From Phaeocystidibacter marisrubri (lineage in GTDB: Bacteria > Bacteroidota > Bacteroidia > Flavobacteriales > Schleiferiaceae), in assembly GCF_008933165.1 (NCBI RefSeq), contig NZ_WBVQ01000001.1, positions 1,240,001 to 1,304,000 on the forward strand: a stretch of 64,000 nt of DNA, read 5' to 3'. Made by a program: the position numbers and the translations under genes. The number at the start of each line of letters is the position of its first letter. Within the stretch, counting starts at the first letter, position 1. Shown piece after piece: positions 34,285 through 43,174 of the stretch. The notes beneath the pieces are model-generated. The model worked only from the letters and a program-made list of their open reading frames with translations. It did not search any database and had not been told where the DNA came from.

Positions 34285-35895
34285 ATGAGTAATGAAGCCA
34301 TCAAACCGACCCATTCCGATCTCAGCGGATTAGGTATACGGGATGCGCAAGTGCATTGGAATCTGAGCCCAGAGAACCTCGCCAACATCAGTGTTGAGAA
34401 CAACATGGCCGTACGTGCCGATTCTGGCGCCATTTCAGTAAATACCGGTGAGTTTACCGGACGTTCACCGAAAGACCGCTTTATCGTACGTGACAGCATC
34501 ACTGAAGATCATGTATGGTGGGGGGACATCAACATCGGATTTGATCCCGAAGCTTTTGATCGTTTACAAGCTAAAGTATGTGCGTACCTTTCTGGTAAAG
34601 AAATCTACGCGCGTGACGTACAAGCGTGTGCCGACGAGCGCTACAAAATCAATATCCGCGCTATCAACGAACTCCCTTGGAGCAACTTGTTCGTGAACAA
34701 CATGTTCATCCGTCCAAGTGCAGAGGAGCTCGCAAACTTTGACCCTGAATGGACCATCATCAACGCTCCTGGCTTTAAAGCCGATCCAGCAGTTGATGGT
34801 ACGCGTCAGCATAACTTCGCTATCCTCAGCTTCACCAAAAAGACTATCCTCATTGGAGGTACAGGTTATACAGGTGAAATGAAGAAGGGAATTTTCTCGG
34901 CGTTGAACTTTATTCTTCCTCATCAACAGAACACGCTTTCTATGCACTGTTCTGCAAACGTAGGTGAAGATGGAGACACCGCTGTATTCTTCGGTCTTTC
35001 TGGTACTGGAAAAACGACGCTTTCCGCGGATCCAAATCGCAAACTCATCGGTGACGACGAGCACGGCTGGACTGCTGACAATGCCATCTTCAATTTTGAA
35101 GGAGGATGTTATGCCAAGGTGATTGACCTAAGTGCAGAGAAAGAACCAGATATCTTCAACGCCATCAAGCCAGGTGCGTTGCTAGAGAATGTTACGTTTG
35201 TGAATGGTAATGAGGTAGACTTCCACGATAAGTCGATTACCGAGAATACTCGCGTGAGCTACCCGCTCGAGCACATTCGCAACATCCAAACTCCATCTGT
35301 TGGTCACAATCCGAAGAATATTTTCTTCTTAACAGCTGATGCAACGGGAGTTTTGCCTCCAATCTCTAAGTTGACACCAGGTCAGGCTGCTTACCACTTC
35401 ATCTCTGGATACACAGCTAAAGTGGCTGGTACAGAAGCGGGGATCACTGAACCTGTTGCAGCATTTAGTGCGTGTTTTGGAGCTCCATTCATGCCTCTTC
35501 ACCCAACCGTATATGCTGAGATGCTTTCTAACAAAATGCAGGAAGCTGGTGTAAACGTTTGGTTGATTAACACAGGCTGGTCGGGCGGTGCTTACGGTAC
35601 GGGTTCACGTATCAAATTGAAGTACACACGCGCCATGATTACTGCAGCCCTAGCAGGAGAATTGGACAACTCAGATTACATCGAACATCCAGTGTTTGGT
35701 CTATTTATGCCAACCTCTTGCCCGAATGTTCCAGACGAAATCCTCGATCCTAAGAGCACATGGGCAGATGCAGAAGCATACGATGAAGCGGCAATGACAC
35801 TCGCTGCTAAGTTTGAGAAAAACTTCAGCAAATTCGCTTCAGACGCGAATGAAGAGATCTTGAACGGCGGTCCTAAAGTGTCTGCACGAGTATAA
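34285..35895 (+). CDS. pckA: Phosphoenolpyruvate carboxykinase (ATP)
   Basis: A 536-residue enzyme (start at 34285, MSNEAIKP) that turns oxaloacetate plus ATP into phosphoenolpyruvate, CO2 and ADP, the entry to gluconeogenesis. Visible motifs are EFTGRSPKDRF near the N-terminus, SANVGEDGDTAVFFGLSGTGKTTLS (P-loop), GDDEHGW and NFEGGCYAK, and the late block GWSGGAYGTGSRIKL. The length is normal for the ATP-dependent family. It carries its own promoter and ends at a terminator, so it is not in the acetate operon next door, but growth on acetate or amino acids needs it, which makes the neighbourhood coherent. Confidence 0.97.
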   Translation: MSNEAIKPTHSDLSGLGIRDAQVHWNLSPENLANISVENNMAVRADSGAISVNTGEFTGRSPKDRFIVRDSITEDHVWWGDINIGFDPEAFDRLQAKVCAYLSGKEIYARDVQACADERYKINIRAINELPWSNLFVNNMFIRPSAEELANFDPEWTIINAPGFKADPAVDGTRQHNFAILSFTKKTILIGGTGYTGEMKKGIFSALNFILPHQQNTLSMHCSANVGEDGDTAVFFGLSGTGKTTLSADPNRKLIGDDEHGWTADNAIFNFEGGCYAKVIDLSAEKEPDIFNAIKPGALLENVTFVNGNEVDFHDKSITENTRVSYPLEHIRNIQTPSVGHNPKNIFFLTADATGVLPPISKLTPGQAAYHFISGYTAKVAGTEAGITEPVAAFSACFGAPFMPLHPTVYAEMLSNKMQEAGVNVWLINTGWSGGAYGTGSRIKLKYTRAMITAALAGELDNSDYIEHPVFGLFMPTSCPNVPDEILDPKSTWADAEAYDEAAMTLAAKFEKNFSKFASDANEEILNGGPKVSARV

Positions 35896-35915
35896 TTCTC
35901 GATATATTCTATTTG

Positions 35916-35947
35916 AAAGAGCTCCCACATGGGGGCTCTTTTTTTAT
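35916..35947 (+). terminator. Rho-independent terminator of pckA
   Basis: A 9-bp stem (AGAGCTCCC / GGGGGCTCT, one mismatch or wobble) with an ACAT loop is followed by a run of T residues. It lies 20 bp after the stop codon. Confidence 0.85.
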
Positions 35948-35961
35948 GCCTACTCTATACA

Positions 35962-35989
35962 TTGCTAAATTGATATATTTTTGCTAAAT
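35962..35989 (+). promoter_or_regulatory. Promoter with a duplicated TTGCTAAAT motif upstream of the transposase-derived regulator
   Basis: Two exact copies of TTGCTAAAT occur at 35962-35970 and 35981-35989, 19 bp apart, close to two helical turns. Between them an exact -7 box TATTTTTG (35976-35983) overlaps the second copy. This looks like an operator-promoter arrangement for the gene starting at 36016. Whether the two copies bind the adjacent protein is inference. Confidence 0.4.
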
Positions 35990-36015
35990 ATGTATATATA
36001 TTCATCTAAGTAGCT

Positions 36016-36438
36016 ATGGATTCGACAATTGTATGTCCTAAGTGTGGATCAGAATCCCACGTAAAAAGCGGAGTTGTGAACAATCGACAACGTTACAAAT
36101 GTAAGCAATGTGGGTACCACTACACCGTACAGAAGCTGGGCAAGAAAATTGACGATTACTATGTAACCAAGGCTATACAGCTTTACGTTGAAGGCGTGTC
36201 ATACCGCGAAATAGAACGAATTCTGGGCATTAGTCATGTCAGTATTATGAACTGGATTAAGGCCTACAAAATCAAGCGACCAGAAAAATTGCACTATCGA
36301 CCTACTTACAAGATTCTGACGCATTCTGAATTAACCAAGCACATCTCTGAAAGAGATAACCTACATGGTGCGGGACTAATGATTACCGAACTTGGTGACA
36401 AATTCATGATGATTAAATGGGAGCGCTTTAGAGAGTAG
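36016..36438 (+). CDS. IS1/InsA-type zinc-finger and HTH protein, probable domesticated DNA-binding regulator
   Basis: A 140-residue protein. Residues 7-35 form the InsA/IS1-type zinc ribbon (CPKCGS, then YKCKQCGYHYTV), followed by a helix-turn-helix (IQLYVEGVSYREIERILGISHVSIMNWIKAYK). The DDE transposase catalytic region is absent and no inverted repeats or second ORF were seen, so it is not a complete insertion sequence. It stands alone between terminators and directly ahead of the porin-symporter-CoA-ligase locus, which suggests it was co-opted as a regulator. The C-terminal 45 residues (about 95-140) do not look like transposase. Confidence 0.75.
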   Translation: MDSTIVCPKCGSESHVKSGVVNNRQRYKCKQCGYHYTVQKLGKKIDDYYVTKAIQLYVEGVSYREIERILGISHVSIMNWIKAYKIKRPEKLHYRPTYKILTHSELTKHISERDNLHGAGLMITELGDKFMMIKWERFRE

Positions 36439-36446
36439 TAACTATA

Positions 36447-36454
36447 TACATTTG
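36447..36454 (+). promoter_or_regulatory. Promoter -7 box for the porin gene
   Basis: TACATTTG exactly matches TAnnTTTG, 109 bp before the porin start. The leader between it and 36563 has a possible small stem (CCGA / TCGG around 36510-36530). Confidence 0.45.
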
Positions 36455-36562
36455 CAAAAAACTATATCACTTTTTCATTTGAGGTAGCAATTGCGAAGCT
36501 TTGGTAAGCCGAGTTCCCCGAGTCGGTTTGAACAAAGAACGTTAACCTAACACCCGCTACAC

Positions 36563-37819
36563 ATGAAAAAGTCGCTACTCCTAGCCACGTTTCTTTCAGC
36601 ATTTATGGGCTTTGAGGCAATCTCTCAACAAACTCCTCCCGCAGAATACGGTGGAGGATTGAAAGTAGACCTCAACGAATCGGGCTCAAAGTATTTCCGA
36701 CTCATTACTTGGCATCAGTTCTGGCTGGATGTAAATGAAACCACCAACGCGAACAACGAAACCGAGTACAATGCTACTCCCATGTTAAGACGATCTAGAT
36801 TCTTGCTTTATGCACAGTTGACAGATCGTTTTTTGATTTTGACTCATTTTGGATTGAATTCACTCACTCCGTCTGGACTACATCCTACCGGACAATCTTC
36901 ACAGACACAGTTGTTCATGCACGATGCATGGGTTGAGTACAAAGTGATGGATGAGTTATACGTAGGTGGTGGTCTTCATTACTGGAATGGTATTTCTCGA
37001 TTGAACAATCAAAGTACTTTGAACTTCCTCCCCCTAGACAATCCGCGCTTTGCATGGGCATCTCTCGGAACGACCGACCAATTTGCACGTCATCTCGGCA
37101 TCTACGCCAAGGGAAAAGTGGGTAAACTCGATTATCGCTTTGCATGGAATGGTGCCATGGTATATTCGGTTGACGCAGGCGCAGGCCTCACTCCTACCAC
37201 TACTCAAGCCGTATACACAGGTAGAGCAACGCTAGGACTAGAGGCCTCGAATGTTTACGCAGGCTATGTGAACTATCAATTCTGGGATCAAGAGAGCAAC
37301 AAACTTCCCTACTTTGTGGGTTCTTACTTGGGAGCGAAAAAAGTTCTCTCTGTAGGTGCTGGATTCTATGCTCACCCGAACGGTTCCGTCCTTCTAGATT
37401 CTAATGACCCTACTCAAGTGGTAGGTGAAGACGTACTCATCTTTGCAGCAGATGCGTTCATGGAATTGCCTATCGGCGATAACAACCAATCTCTTACGGC
37501 TTACGCCAGCTTCCAGTCGAACGATTACGGCACCAATTACCAAATGGGCGGTGGAAGTCTAGATATCTTCACCGGAAGTGTCCTCTACGCACAAGCAGGA
37601 TATGTCCTTCCGAACAGTGGCGCATGGGCATGGCAGCCGTATTTCACTTTCGCCCAAAAGAACATCACCAATGGCGGTGAATCTCTTTCCGATATCGGAA
37701 TAGGTATCAATAGTCTGATCACCGGCCACAACGCAAAATTATCTCTAGAATACCGAAACGTTGGTAACCTCACCGGTTCTACCAATCGCTTCATTCTACA
37801 GGCTGTAGTCTTCCTATAA
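36563..37819 (+). CDS. Outer-membrane porin-like protein of the acetate/propionate locus
   Basis: A 418-residue protein with a signal peptide (MKKSLLLATFLSAFMGFEAISQ) and an all-beta mature part: RLITWHQFWLDVNE, MLRRSRFLLYAQLTDRFLILTHF, YVGGGLHYWNG, LSLEYRNVGN and a C-terminal FILQAVVFL strand. It reads as a monomeric or trimeric barrel porin. It is first in the run porin, DUF4212, symporter (18 bp gaps), so it probably lets a short-chain acid cross the outer membrane for the symporter. Substrate specificity is inference from position. Confidence 0.72.
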   Translation: MKKSLLLATFLSAFMGFEAISQQTPPAEYGGGLKVDLNESGSKYFRLITWHQFWLDVNETTNANNETEYNATPMLRRSRFLLYAQLTDRFLILTHFGLNSLTPSGLHPTGQSSQTQLFMHDAWVEYKVMDELYVGGGLHYWNGISRLNNQSTLNFLPLDNPRFAWASLGTTDQFARHLGIYAKGKVGKLDYRFAWNGAMVYSVDAGAGLTPTTTQAVYTGRATLGLEASNVYAGYVNYQFWDQESNKLPYFVGSYLGAKKVLSVGAGFYAHPNGSVLLDSNDPTQVVGEDVLIFAADAFMELPIGDNNQSLTAYASFQSNDYGTNYQMGGGSLDIFTGSVLYAQAGYVLPNSGAWAWQPYFTFAQKNITNGGESLSDIGIGINSLITGHNAKLSLEYRNVGNLTGSTNRFILQAVVFL

Positions 37820-37837
37820 CACTTAAACCCTCGCCTT

Positions 37838-38092
37838 ATGTCTAAAGAAAAAATGAAGGAATACTGGAAGAAGAACATCTCTAAGATGATTCTCCTCCTG
37901 TCCATCTGGTTCATCGTATCCTTCGTGTTTGGGATACTCTTGGTTGAGCCGCTCAATACCATTCAGCTCGCTGGTTTCCCACTGGGGTTCTGGTTTGCTC
38001 AACAGGGCTCAATCTATGTCTTTGTGATTCTCATTTTCGTCTATGTACGAATGATGAACAAGCTCGACAAAGAATACGACGTACACGAATAA
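37838..38092 (+). CDS. DUF4212 small subunit of the Na+/solute symporter
   Basis: An 84-residue protein with two membrane helices (MILLLSIWFIVSFVFGILL and QGSIYVFVILIFVYVRMMN) and the DUF4212 pattern (YWKKNISKM, PLGFWFAQQGSIYVFV). Such proteins are the small companion of a sodium:solute symporter and are almost always encoded just upstream of it, as here (18 bp apart). Confidence 0.92.
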   Translation: MSKEKMKEYWKKNISKMILLLSIWFIVSFVFGILLVEPLNTIQLAGFPLGFWFAQQGSIYVFVILIFVYVRMMNKLDKEYDVHE

Positions 38093-38110
38093 TACTAAAA
38101 CACGAAAAAG

Positions 38111-39847
38111 ATGGATATTCAAGATTGGACCTACATCCTTGTAGGTATATCATTCGCCCTCTACATCGGTATTGCCATCTGGAGTAGAGCGGGATCAACA
38201 AAAGATTTCTACGTGGCAGGCGGAGGCGTTCCTCCAATTGCAAACGGTTTAGCTACTGCGGCCGACTGGATGAGTGCGGCTTCGTTTATCTCCATGGCAG
38301 GTATCATTTCCTTCTCGGGTTATGATGGATCTGTATACCTGATGGGATGGACAGGCGGATATGTACTCCTGGCCCTGCTGCTGGCGCCGTATCTCCGAAA
38401 ATTCGGAAAGTTCACCGTTCCTGACTTCATCGGTGATCGTTACTATTCGAATGTTGCACGTACCGTAGCGGTAATCGCCGCACTATTCGTGAGCTTCACC
38501 TATGTTGCGGGTCAGATGCGCGGCGTGGGGATTGTATTCTCACGCTTCTTGGACGTAGACATCAATACTGGTGTTTATATCGGGATGGCGATCGTATTCT
38601 TCTATGCCGTTCTAGGCGGGATGAAAGGAATCACATATACGCAAGTGGCTCAGTACTGTGTATTGATCTTCGCCTTTATGGTTCCTGCAATCTTCATTTC
38701 ATTGCAAATGACGGGCAATCCCATCCCACAACTTGGTTTTGGCGGAACCGATCAAAATGGAGTTTATCTCCTAGACAAACTGAATGGACTTTCCACTCAA
38801 TTGGGTTTTGCCGAATACACCAGTGGCAACAAGAGCATGATCGACGTGTTCTTCATCACGGCAGCATTGATGATTGGAACGTCCGGACTCCCTCACGTAA
38901 TTGTGCGCTTCTTCACCGTTCCAAAAGTGAGCGATGCGCGCCGTTCTGCAGGTTACGCCCTTCTTTTCATCGCGATTCTTTACACCGCTGCTCCTGCTGT
39001 GTCTGTATTCGCTAGAACCAACCTCATCGAAACGGTTTCTAATCAACCGCATGATGAACTTCCTCAATGGGTAGAGAGTTGGGAGCGCACCAAGTTGATT
39101 ACTTGGGAAGACAAAAACGGTGATGGTCTAGTTCAGTACTATAACGACGCCAACCCTGAATTCGCGGCTACCGCTGAAGCCAATGGATGGGAGGGCAATG
39201 AATTTACCGTGGATAGAGACATCATGGTATTGGCCAACCCTGAAATTGCCAACCTACCTAACTGGGTTATTGCGCTCGTTGCAGCCGGTGGTTTGGCAGC
39301 TGCACTCTCCACAGCAGCAGGCCTATTGCTCGTAATCTCAACGTCTGTTTCACACGACCTGATCAAGAAGCAAATTGCGCCAAATATCAGTGAAAAAGGT
39401 GAGCTACTTTATGCACGTCTTGCTGCGGTAGTAGCAGTAGTTGTTGCTGGTTACTTTGGCATTAATCCTCCTGGATTCGTGGCGTCGGTAGTGGCACTCG
39501 CCTTCGGTTTAGCGGCGGCCTCCTTCTTCCCAGCCATTGTGATGGGTATCTTCTCAAAGAGAATGAACAAAGAAGGCGCCATCTCAGGTTTGGTGGTAGG
39601 TTTAGGTATCACCCTATTCTACATCGCCAAATACAAATTGGGATGGATTGGTAGTCCTGAAACCGCAACTCCAGAACACTGGTGGTTTGGAATTTCTCCT
39701 GAAGGATTTGGTACAGTAGGTATGATCATCAACTTCGTGGTGTCTATTACTGTATCTCGATTCACTCCTCCTCCACCTGCTGATGTGCAAGAGCTTGTAG
39801 AAGACATCCGCATTCCAAGCGGTGCTGGAGAAGCTCATGACCATTAA
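38111..39847 (+). CDS. Sodium/solute symporter (acetate/short-chain acid type)
   Basis: A 578-residue SSS-family transporter with about 13 helices. The N-terminal segment (FYVAGGGVPPIANGLATAADWMSAASFISMAG) is the SSS signature with the sodium-site region, and LPHVIVRFFTV and ALSTAAGLLLVISTSVSHDL are family blocks. The partner DUF4212 and the CoA ligases downstream suggest that it takes up acetate or a related acid. The last helix is followed by a His/Glu-rich tail. A strong terminator follows 13 bp after the stop codon. Confidence 0.92.
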   Translation: MDIQDWTYILVGISFALYIGIAIWSRAGSTKDFYVAGGGVPPIANGLATAADWMSAASFISMAGIISFSGYDGSVYLMGWTGGYVLLALLLAPYLRKFGKFTVPDFIGDRYYSNVARTVAVIAALFVSFTYVAGQMRGVGIVFSRFLDVDINTGVYIGMAIVFFYAVLGGMKGITYTQVAQYCVLIFAFMVPAIFISLQMTGNPIPQLGFGGTDQNGVYLLDKLNGLSTQLGFAEYTSGNKSMIDVFFITAALMIGTSGLPHVIVRFFTVPKVSDARRSAGYALLFIAILYTAAPAVSVFARTNLIETVSNQPHDELPQWVESWERTKLITWEDKNGDGLVQYYNDANPEFAATAEANGWEGNEFTVDRDIMVLANPEIANLPNWVIALVAAGGLAAALSTAAGLLLVISTSVSHDLIKKQIAPNISEKGELLYARLAAVVAVVVAGYFGINPPGFVASVVALAFGLAAASFFPAIVMGIFSKRMNKEGAISGLVVGLGITLFYIAKYKLGWIGSPETATPEHWWFGISPEGFGTVGMIINFVVSITVSRFTPPPPADVQELVEDIRIPSGAGEAHDH

Positions 39848-39860
39848 TTGATTATCTTTT

Positions 39861-39901
39861 GGATGTCGGCGGTGAGTTGATACACGGCCGACATCCTTTT
39901 T
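39861..39901 (+). terminator. Strong terminator between the symporter and the kinase genes
   Basis: A perfect 10-bp stem (GGATGTCGGC / GCCGACATCC) with a 16-base loop, followed by TTTTT. It lies 13 bp after the symporter stop codon, splitting the locus into at least two transcripts or allowing partial read-through. Confidence 0.88.
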
Positions 39902-39922
39902 ACACGCTACAACCCCCGAGTC

Positions 39923-40114
39923 TTGACCAGAAAATCGATTTCCATAGGAATTACGGTTTCGGTATTGTTCTTCCTTTTGGTGAACAAACCGTTGATCAAT
40001 CTTTTTGCGAATTTTCCGAATCCGGAAACTTCCTCTGGCATTACATTCTACCTCTTTGGCTCGTGGGTGATCTTGATTTTTATCTATATCAGATTATCTA
40101 AATCGAGAAATTGA
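39923..40114 (+). CDS. Small membrane protein ahead of the symporter-kinase
   Basis: A 63-residue frame starting at TTG 39923 (MTRKSISIG) with two hydrophobic segments (SIGITVSVLFFLLVNKPLINLF and SGITFYLFGSWVILIFIYIRL). Its stop codon lies just before the kinase start (ATG at 40117), so it is probably translated with it. The overlapping 80-residue frame at 39859-40101 begins inside a terminator and is rejected. Similar small membrane proteins occur beside such kinases in Bacteroidota (recalled, not checked). Confidence 0.6.
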   Translation: MTRKSISIGITVSVLFFLLVNKPLINLFANFPNPETSSGITFYLFGSWVILIFIYIRLSKSRN

Positions 40115-40116
40115 GA

Positions 40117-42804
40117 ATGAACTCCGGATTACTCTTCTTCCTAAGCTTACTCTATCTATCTGTTCTCTTCATCGTTGCTCGATGGGGAGAAAACAGCAAG
40201 CGTCTGTTTGAAGGGAAATCAGCTGGTTTTGCCTATGCCCTATCCTTGGCTGTCTATTGCAGTGCATGGACGTATTACGGTTCTATTGGGCGAGCATCAA
40301 CCAACGGACTCGACTTTCTCGCCATCTACTTAGGCCCCGTCGTCTTCATGCCGATCTGGTGGGTTTTAGTAAAGCGCATGATCCGAATTGTTCGCACACA
40401 GCACATCACTTCCCTATCGGACTTATTGGCTTCTCGTTATGGGAAGAATCAGTCCATTGGTACGTGGGTGGCTGTGATGATCATTATTGCGATAACGCCA
40501 TACATCTCGCTTCAAATTAAGGCCATTGGTGATAGCTTTTATCAACTCGGGGGATCGGACCTTCCTATTTGGATGAGTCCGGTATTGTTTACCACCATTG
40601 TACTTTGCTTGTTTGCGTTGGTGTATGGCATGCGCTTTCTATCGGGAAATCAACCCAAAACTGGAATGATAACCGTGGTTGCTTTTGAAAGCCTCATCAA
40701 ACTGCTTGCTTTCGTTTTTGTCGCAGCATTGGTCATCTATTACGGGTTCGGAGGTATCTCCAATATTTATCATCAAGCGGAGAGTATAGGTACCTTGCAA
40801 CCCCATCTAAACATGGACGAAGACCAACAGTCCAATTGGTTTTGGATGCTCATCGTATCGGGAATTGCATTCACGCTCTTACCGCGACAGTTTCAAATGG
40901 GCGTGCTTGAGAATAAAAATGAAAAGCACCTCAATACAGCCCTTTGGTTTCTCCCCCTCTATATGCTGCTGATCACCGTTTTTGTTCTTCCGATTGCATT
41001 TGGAGGAATTGTGCTATTCGGCGAAAAAGTAGATTCCGATTTTTACCTCCTTCACCTCGGTACACACTTCGGTGGAAAATTCATGGGAATGCTGGTTTAC
41101 TTCGGCGGTTTTGCTGCAGCCACATCCATGATTATCGTATCTGCCCTGTCACTTGGAAATATGTTGAATACAAACGTTCTGCTTCCTGCCTTACTGCGCG
41201 TAGAACGCAATGTGGACATGAGTAAACGAATTACCATCACACGTAGAATCAGTGTGATACTCATCTTCGTGTTGGCGTATTATTACTACTATTTCTTCGC
41301 CTACAACAAACCACTGGTGAGCACAGGCCTCACTAGTTTTACAGGAATTGCTCAAATTGCACCCGCTATTTTTGGCGGACTCTTTTGGAAAGAGGCAACG
41401 CGGAAAGGCGCACTTGCAGGAATCCTATCGGGCTTTGCTGTGTGGTTCTATATGCTGATTGTCCCAACCCTTCTTACCACTCAACATTTGGGTGAAGAAT
41501 TCCTGGCCAACGGAGCTTATGGCCTCACCATTCTAAGTCCAACTCGCTTGGCTGAAGTCATGGGCATGACTCCCCTGTCTGCTGCAATTTTCATCAGCCT
41601 TTCGCTAAATACAGCAGTGTTCGTTCTCGTTTCTGTTCTCACGACCCCTGATCGCTTAGAAGTCAATCAGGCCGAGATCTTTACACGAATCAATCGAATC
41701 TCTAGAAGAACGTACGATCAAGCGGAAATGTGGAAGGCCGAGGTTCCTTTTGCCGATATCAAATCACTCTTAATCAACTTCTTGGGAGACCGAAGAACGG
41801 AAGAGGTACTGGATCGTTACGCTCGAATCAACAGAATAAATTTTGAATACGAGAAGAATGCCGATCCTCGAATGATCTCATACGCCGAAAGGTTGCTCAC
41901 CGAAGCGATTGGTCCCGCTTCTGCTCGAATCGTGATTCAATCAGTGGCTCAAGGGGAAGAACTGAGTGTTTTAGAGGTGATCGACATCCTTCAAGAGAGC
42001 AAGGCCATCTTCCAACTCAACCGCGATTTGAAAGCAAAGACTTCAGAACTGGAAGAAGCTACCGAGAAACTCATCCGCGCCAATGCGCGCCTTCAAGAGT
42101 ATTCAGACATCAAAGATGAATTTCTCTACACCGTTACCCACGAGCTGAGAACACCGCTTACCGCCATCCGGTCACAGGCCGAATTGGTGCACGAAGATTC
42201 AGACATGCCGCTAGAAGATAGACAGATGTTCATGGAGGCCATGGTGAAAGAATGTGAACGCCTTAGTACGCTAATCACGAATGTTCTTGATCTCGAGAAA
42301 TTTGAAAGCGGAAGCCAAAAGCTCACCTTGGTAAAGGGTCACATTCAAGATGTAATCGACAATTCCATTCGAGCTGTTAAGCAGTTGATACAAGATAAGC
42401 GCATCGAGCTTTCCGCCGATATCAATCCTTCCATCCCTGCCTGCTTCATGGATGTCGATCGCATTCAGCAGGTGCTGATTAATCTGTTGAGCAATGCACT
42501 GAAGTTTGTAAACGACGATGGAGGACAAATTAAAATCACGGCCTATGTACTGGATAACAGTATTAAAATCAACGTATCCGACAATGGCCCTGGCGTTCCT
42601 CAAGAGGATAGAAAACTCATCTTCGATAAGTTCTATCAGGCTAAAAATCAAACCAAAAGAAAACCGAAAGGAACAGGATTAGGTCTGGCTATTTGCAAGA
42701 ATATCATCCAAATGCACAAGGGGAAAATTTGGATTGAAGAATCATCACTTGGAGGAACACGAGTGAGCTTTACCCTTCCCCTTTACATTCAAAAATCAAT
42801 TTAG
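40117..42804 (+). CDS. Symporter-fused sensor histidine kinase (SSS-HK, CbrA-like)
   Basis: An 895-residue protein (ATG at 40117; a TTG two codons earlier overlaps the previous stop). Residues about 1-520 are an SSS-type transporter domain (AYALSLAVYCSAWTYYGSIGR, ITSLSDLLASRYGK, TGLTSFTGIAQIAPAIFGGLFWK), then a linker and a coiled-coil (about 630-660), then the kinase: H675 in YTVTHELRTPLTAI, NLLSNALKFVND, DNGPGVPQED and GTGLGLAICKNI. It would couple transport or binding of a substrate to phosphorylation, as CbrA does for histidine. The receiver gene follows by 7 bp, and the CoA ligases after that. Confidence 0.93.
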   Translation: MNSGLLFFLSLLYLSVLFIVARWGENSKRLFEGKSAGFAYALSLAVYCSAWTYYGSIGRASTNGLDFLAIYLGPVVFMPIWWVLVKRMIRIVRTQHITSLSDLLASRYGKNQSIGTWVAVMIIIAITPYISLQIKAIGDSFYQLGGSDLPIWMSPVLFTTIVLCLFALVYGMRFLSGNQPKTGMITVVAFESLIKLLAFVFVAALVIYYGFGGISNIYHQAESIGTLQPHLNMDEDQQSNWFWMLIVSGIAFTLLPRQFQMGVLENKNEKHLNTALWFLPLYMLLITVFVLPIAFGGIVLFGEKVDSDFYLLHLGTHFGGKFMGMLVYFGGFAAATSMIIVSALSLGNMLNTNVLLPALLRVERNVDMSKRITITRRISVILIFVLAYYYYYFFAYNKPLVSTGLTSFTGIAQIAPAIFGGLFWKEATRKGALAGILSGFAVWFYMLIVPTLLTTQHLGEEFLANGAYGLTILSPTRLAEVMGMTPLSAAIFISLSLNTAVFVLVSVLTTPDRLEVNQAEIFTRINRISRRTYDQAEMWKAEVPFADIKSLLINFLGDRRTEEVLDRYARINRINFEYEKNADPRMISYAERLLTEAIGPASARIVIQSVAQGEELSVLEVIDILQESKAIFQLNRDLKAKTSELEEATEKLIRANARLQEYSDIKDEFLYTVTHELRTPLTAIRSQAELVHEDSDMPLEDRQMFMEAMVKECERLSTLITNVLDLEKFESGSQKLTLVKGHIQDVIDNSIRAVKQLIQDKRIELSADINPSIPACFMDVDRIQQVLINLLSNALKFVNDDGGQIKITAYVLDNSIKINVSDNGPGVPQEDRKLIFDKFYQAKNQTKRKPKGTGLGLAICKNIIQMHKGKIWIEESSLGGTRVSFTLPLYIQKSI

Positions 42805-42811
42805 AACGGAT

Positions 42812-43174
42812 ATGCACAAGATCTTAATTGTAGACGACGAACCGAACATCGTAATGAGTTTGGACTACCTATTAAGACGGAAAAATTACAACGTTTTTGT
42901 AGCTCGGAATGGCTCGGAAGCGTTGAGCGCCATTGAAGAACACAAACCAGATCTCATTCTGCTGGACATCATGATGCCTGATGTAGACGGATATGAAATC
43001 TGTGAGCGAGTGAAAGCCGACCCAGAAACACATCAAATCAAAATCATCTTTATCTCCGCGAAGAGCAAGAAGAGTGATATCGAAAAAGGCTATGAACTGG
43101 GTGCTGACATGTACATGGTTAAACCATTTTCCAATAAGGATTTATTAGATCAAATCACCAAACAACTCTCATGA
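42812..43174 (+). CDS. Response regulator, partner of the symporter-kinase
   Basis: A 120-residue receiver: acidic pair in IVDDEPNIV, phospho-acceptor Asp51 in LILLDIMMPDVDGYE, the switch Ser in FISAKSKK, and Lys in YMVKPFSNKD. No output domain, so it acts by contact or in a relay. It starts 7 bp after the kinase gene and overlaps the CoA ligase by 4 bp (ATGA at 43171), which places it in one operon. Confidence 0.92.
   Translation: MHKILIVDDEPNIVMSLDYLLRRKNYNVFVARNGSEALSAIEEHKPDLILLDIMMPDVDGYEICERVKADPETHQIKIIFISAKSKKSDIEKGYELGADMYMVKPFSNKDLLDQITKQLS

Noticed and set aside
36016-36438. A complete IS1-type element
   Set aside because: Only the zinc ribbon and HTH are present; there is no DDE catalytic part and no flanking inverted or target-site repeats.
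39859-40101. 80-codon plus-strand frame after the symporter
   Set aside because: Begins inside the symporter terminator stem and overlaps a better hydrophobic 63-codon frame in another phase.
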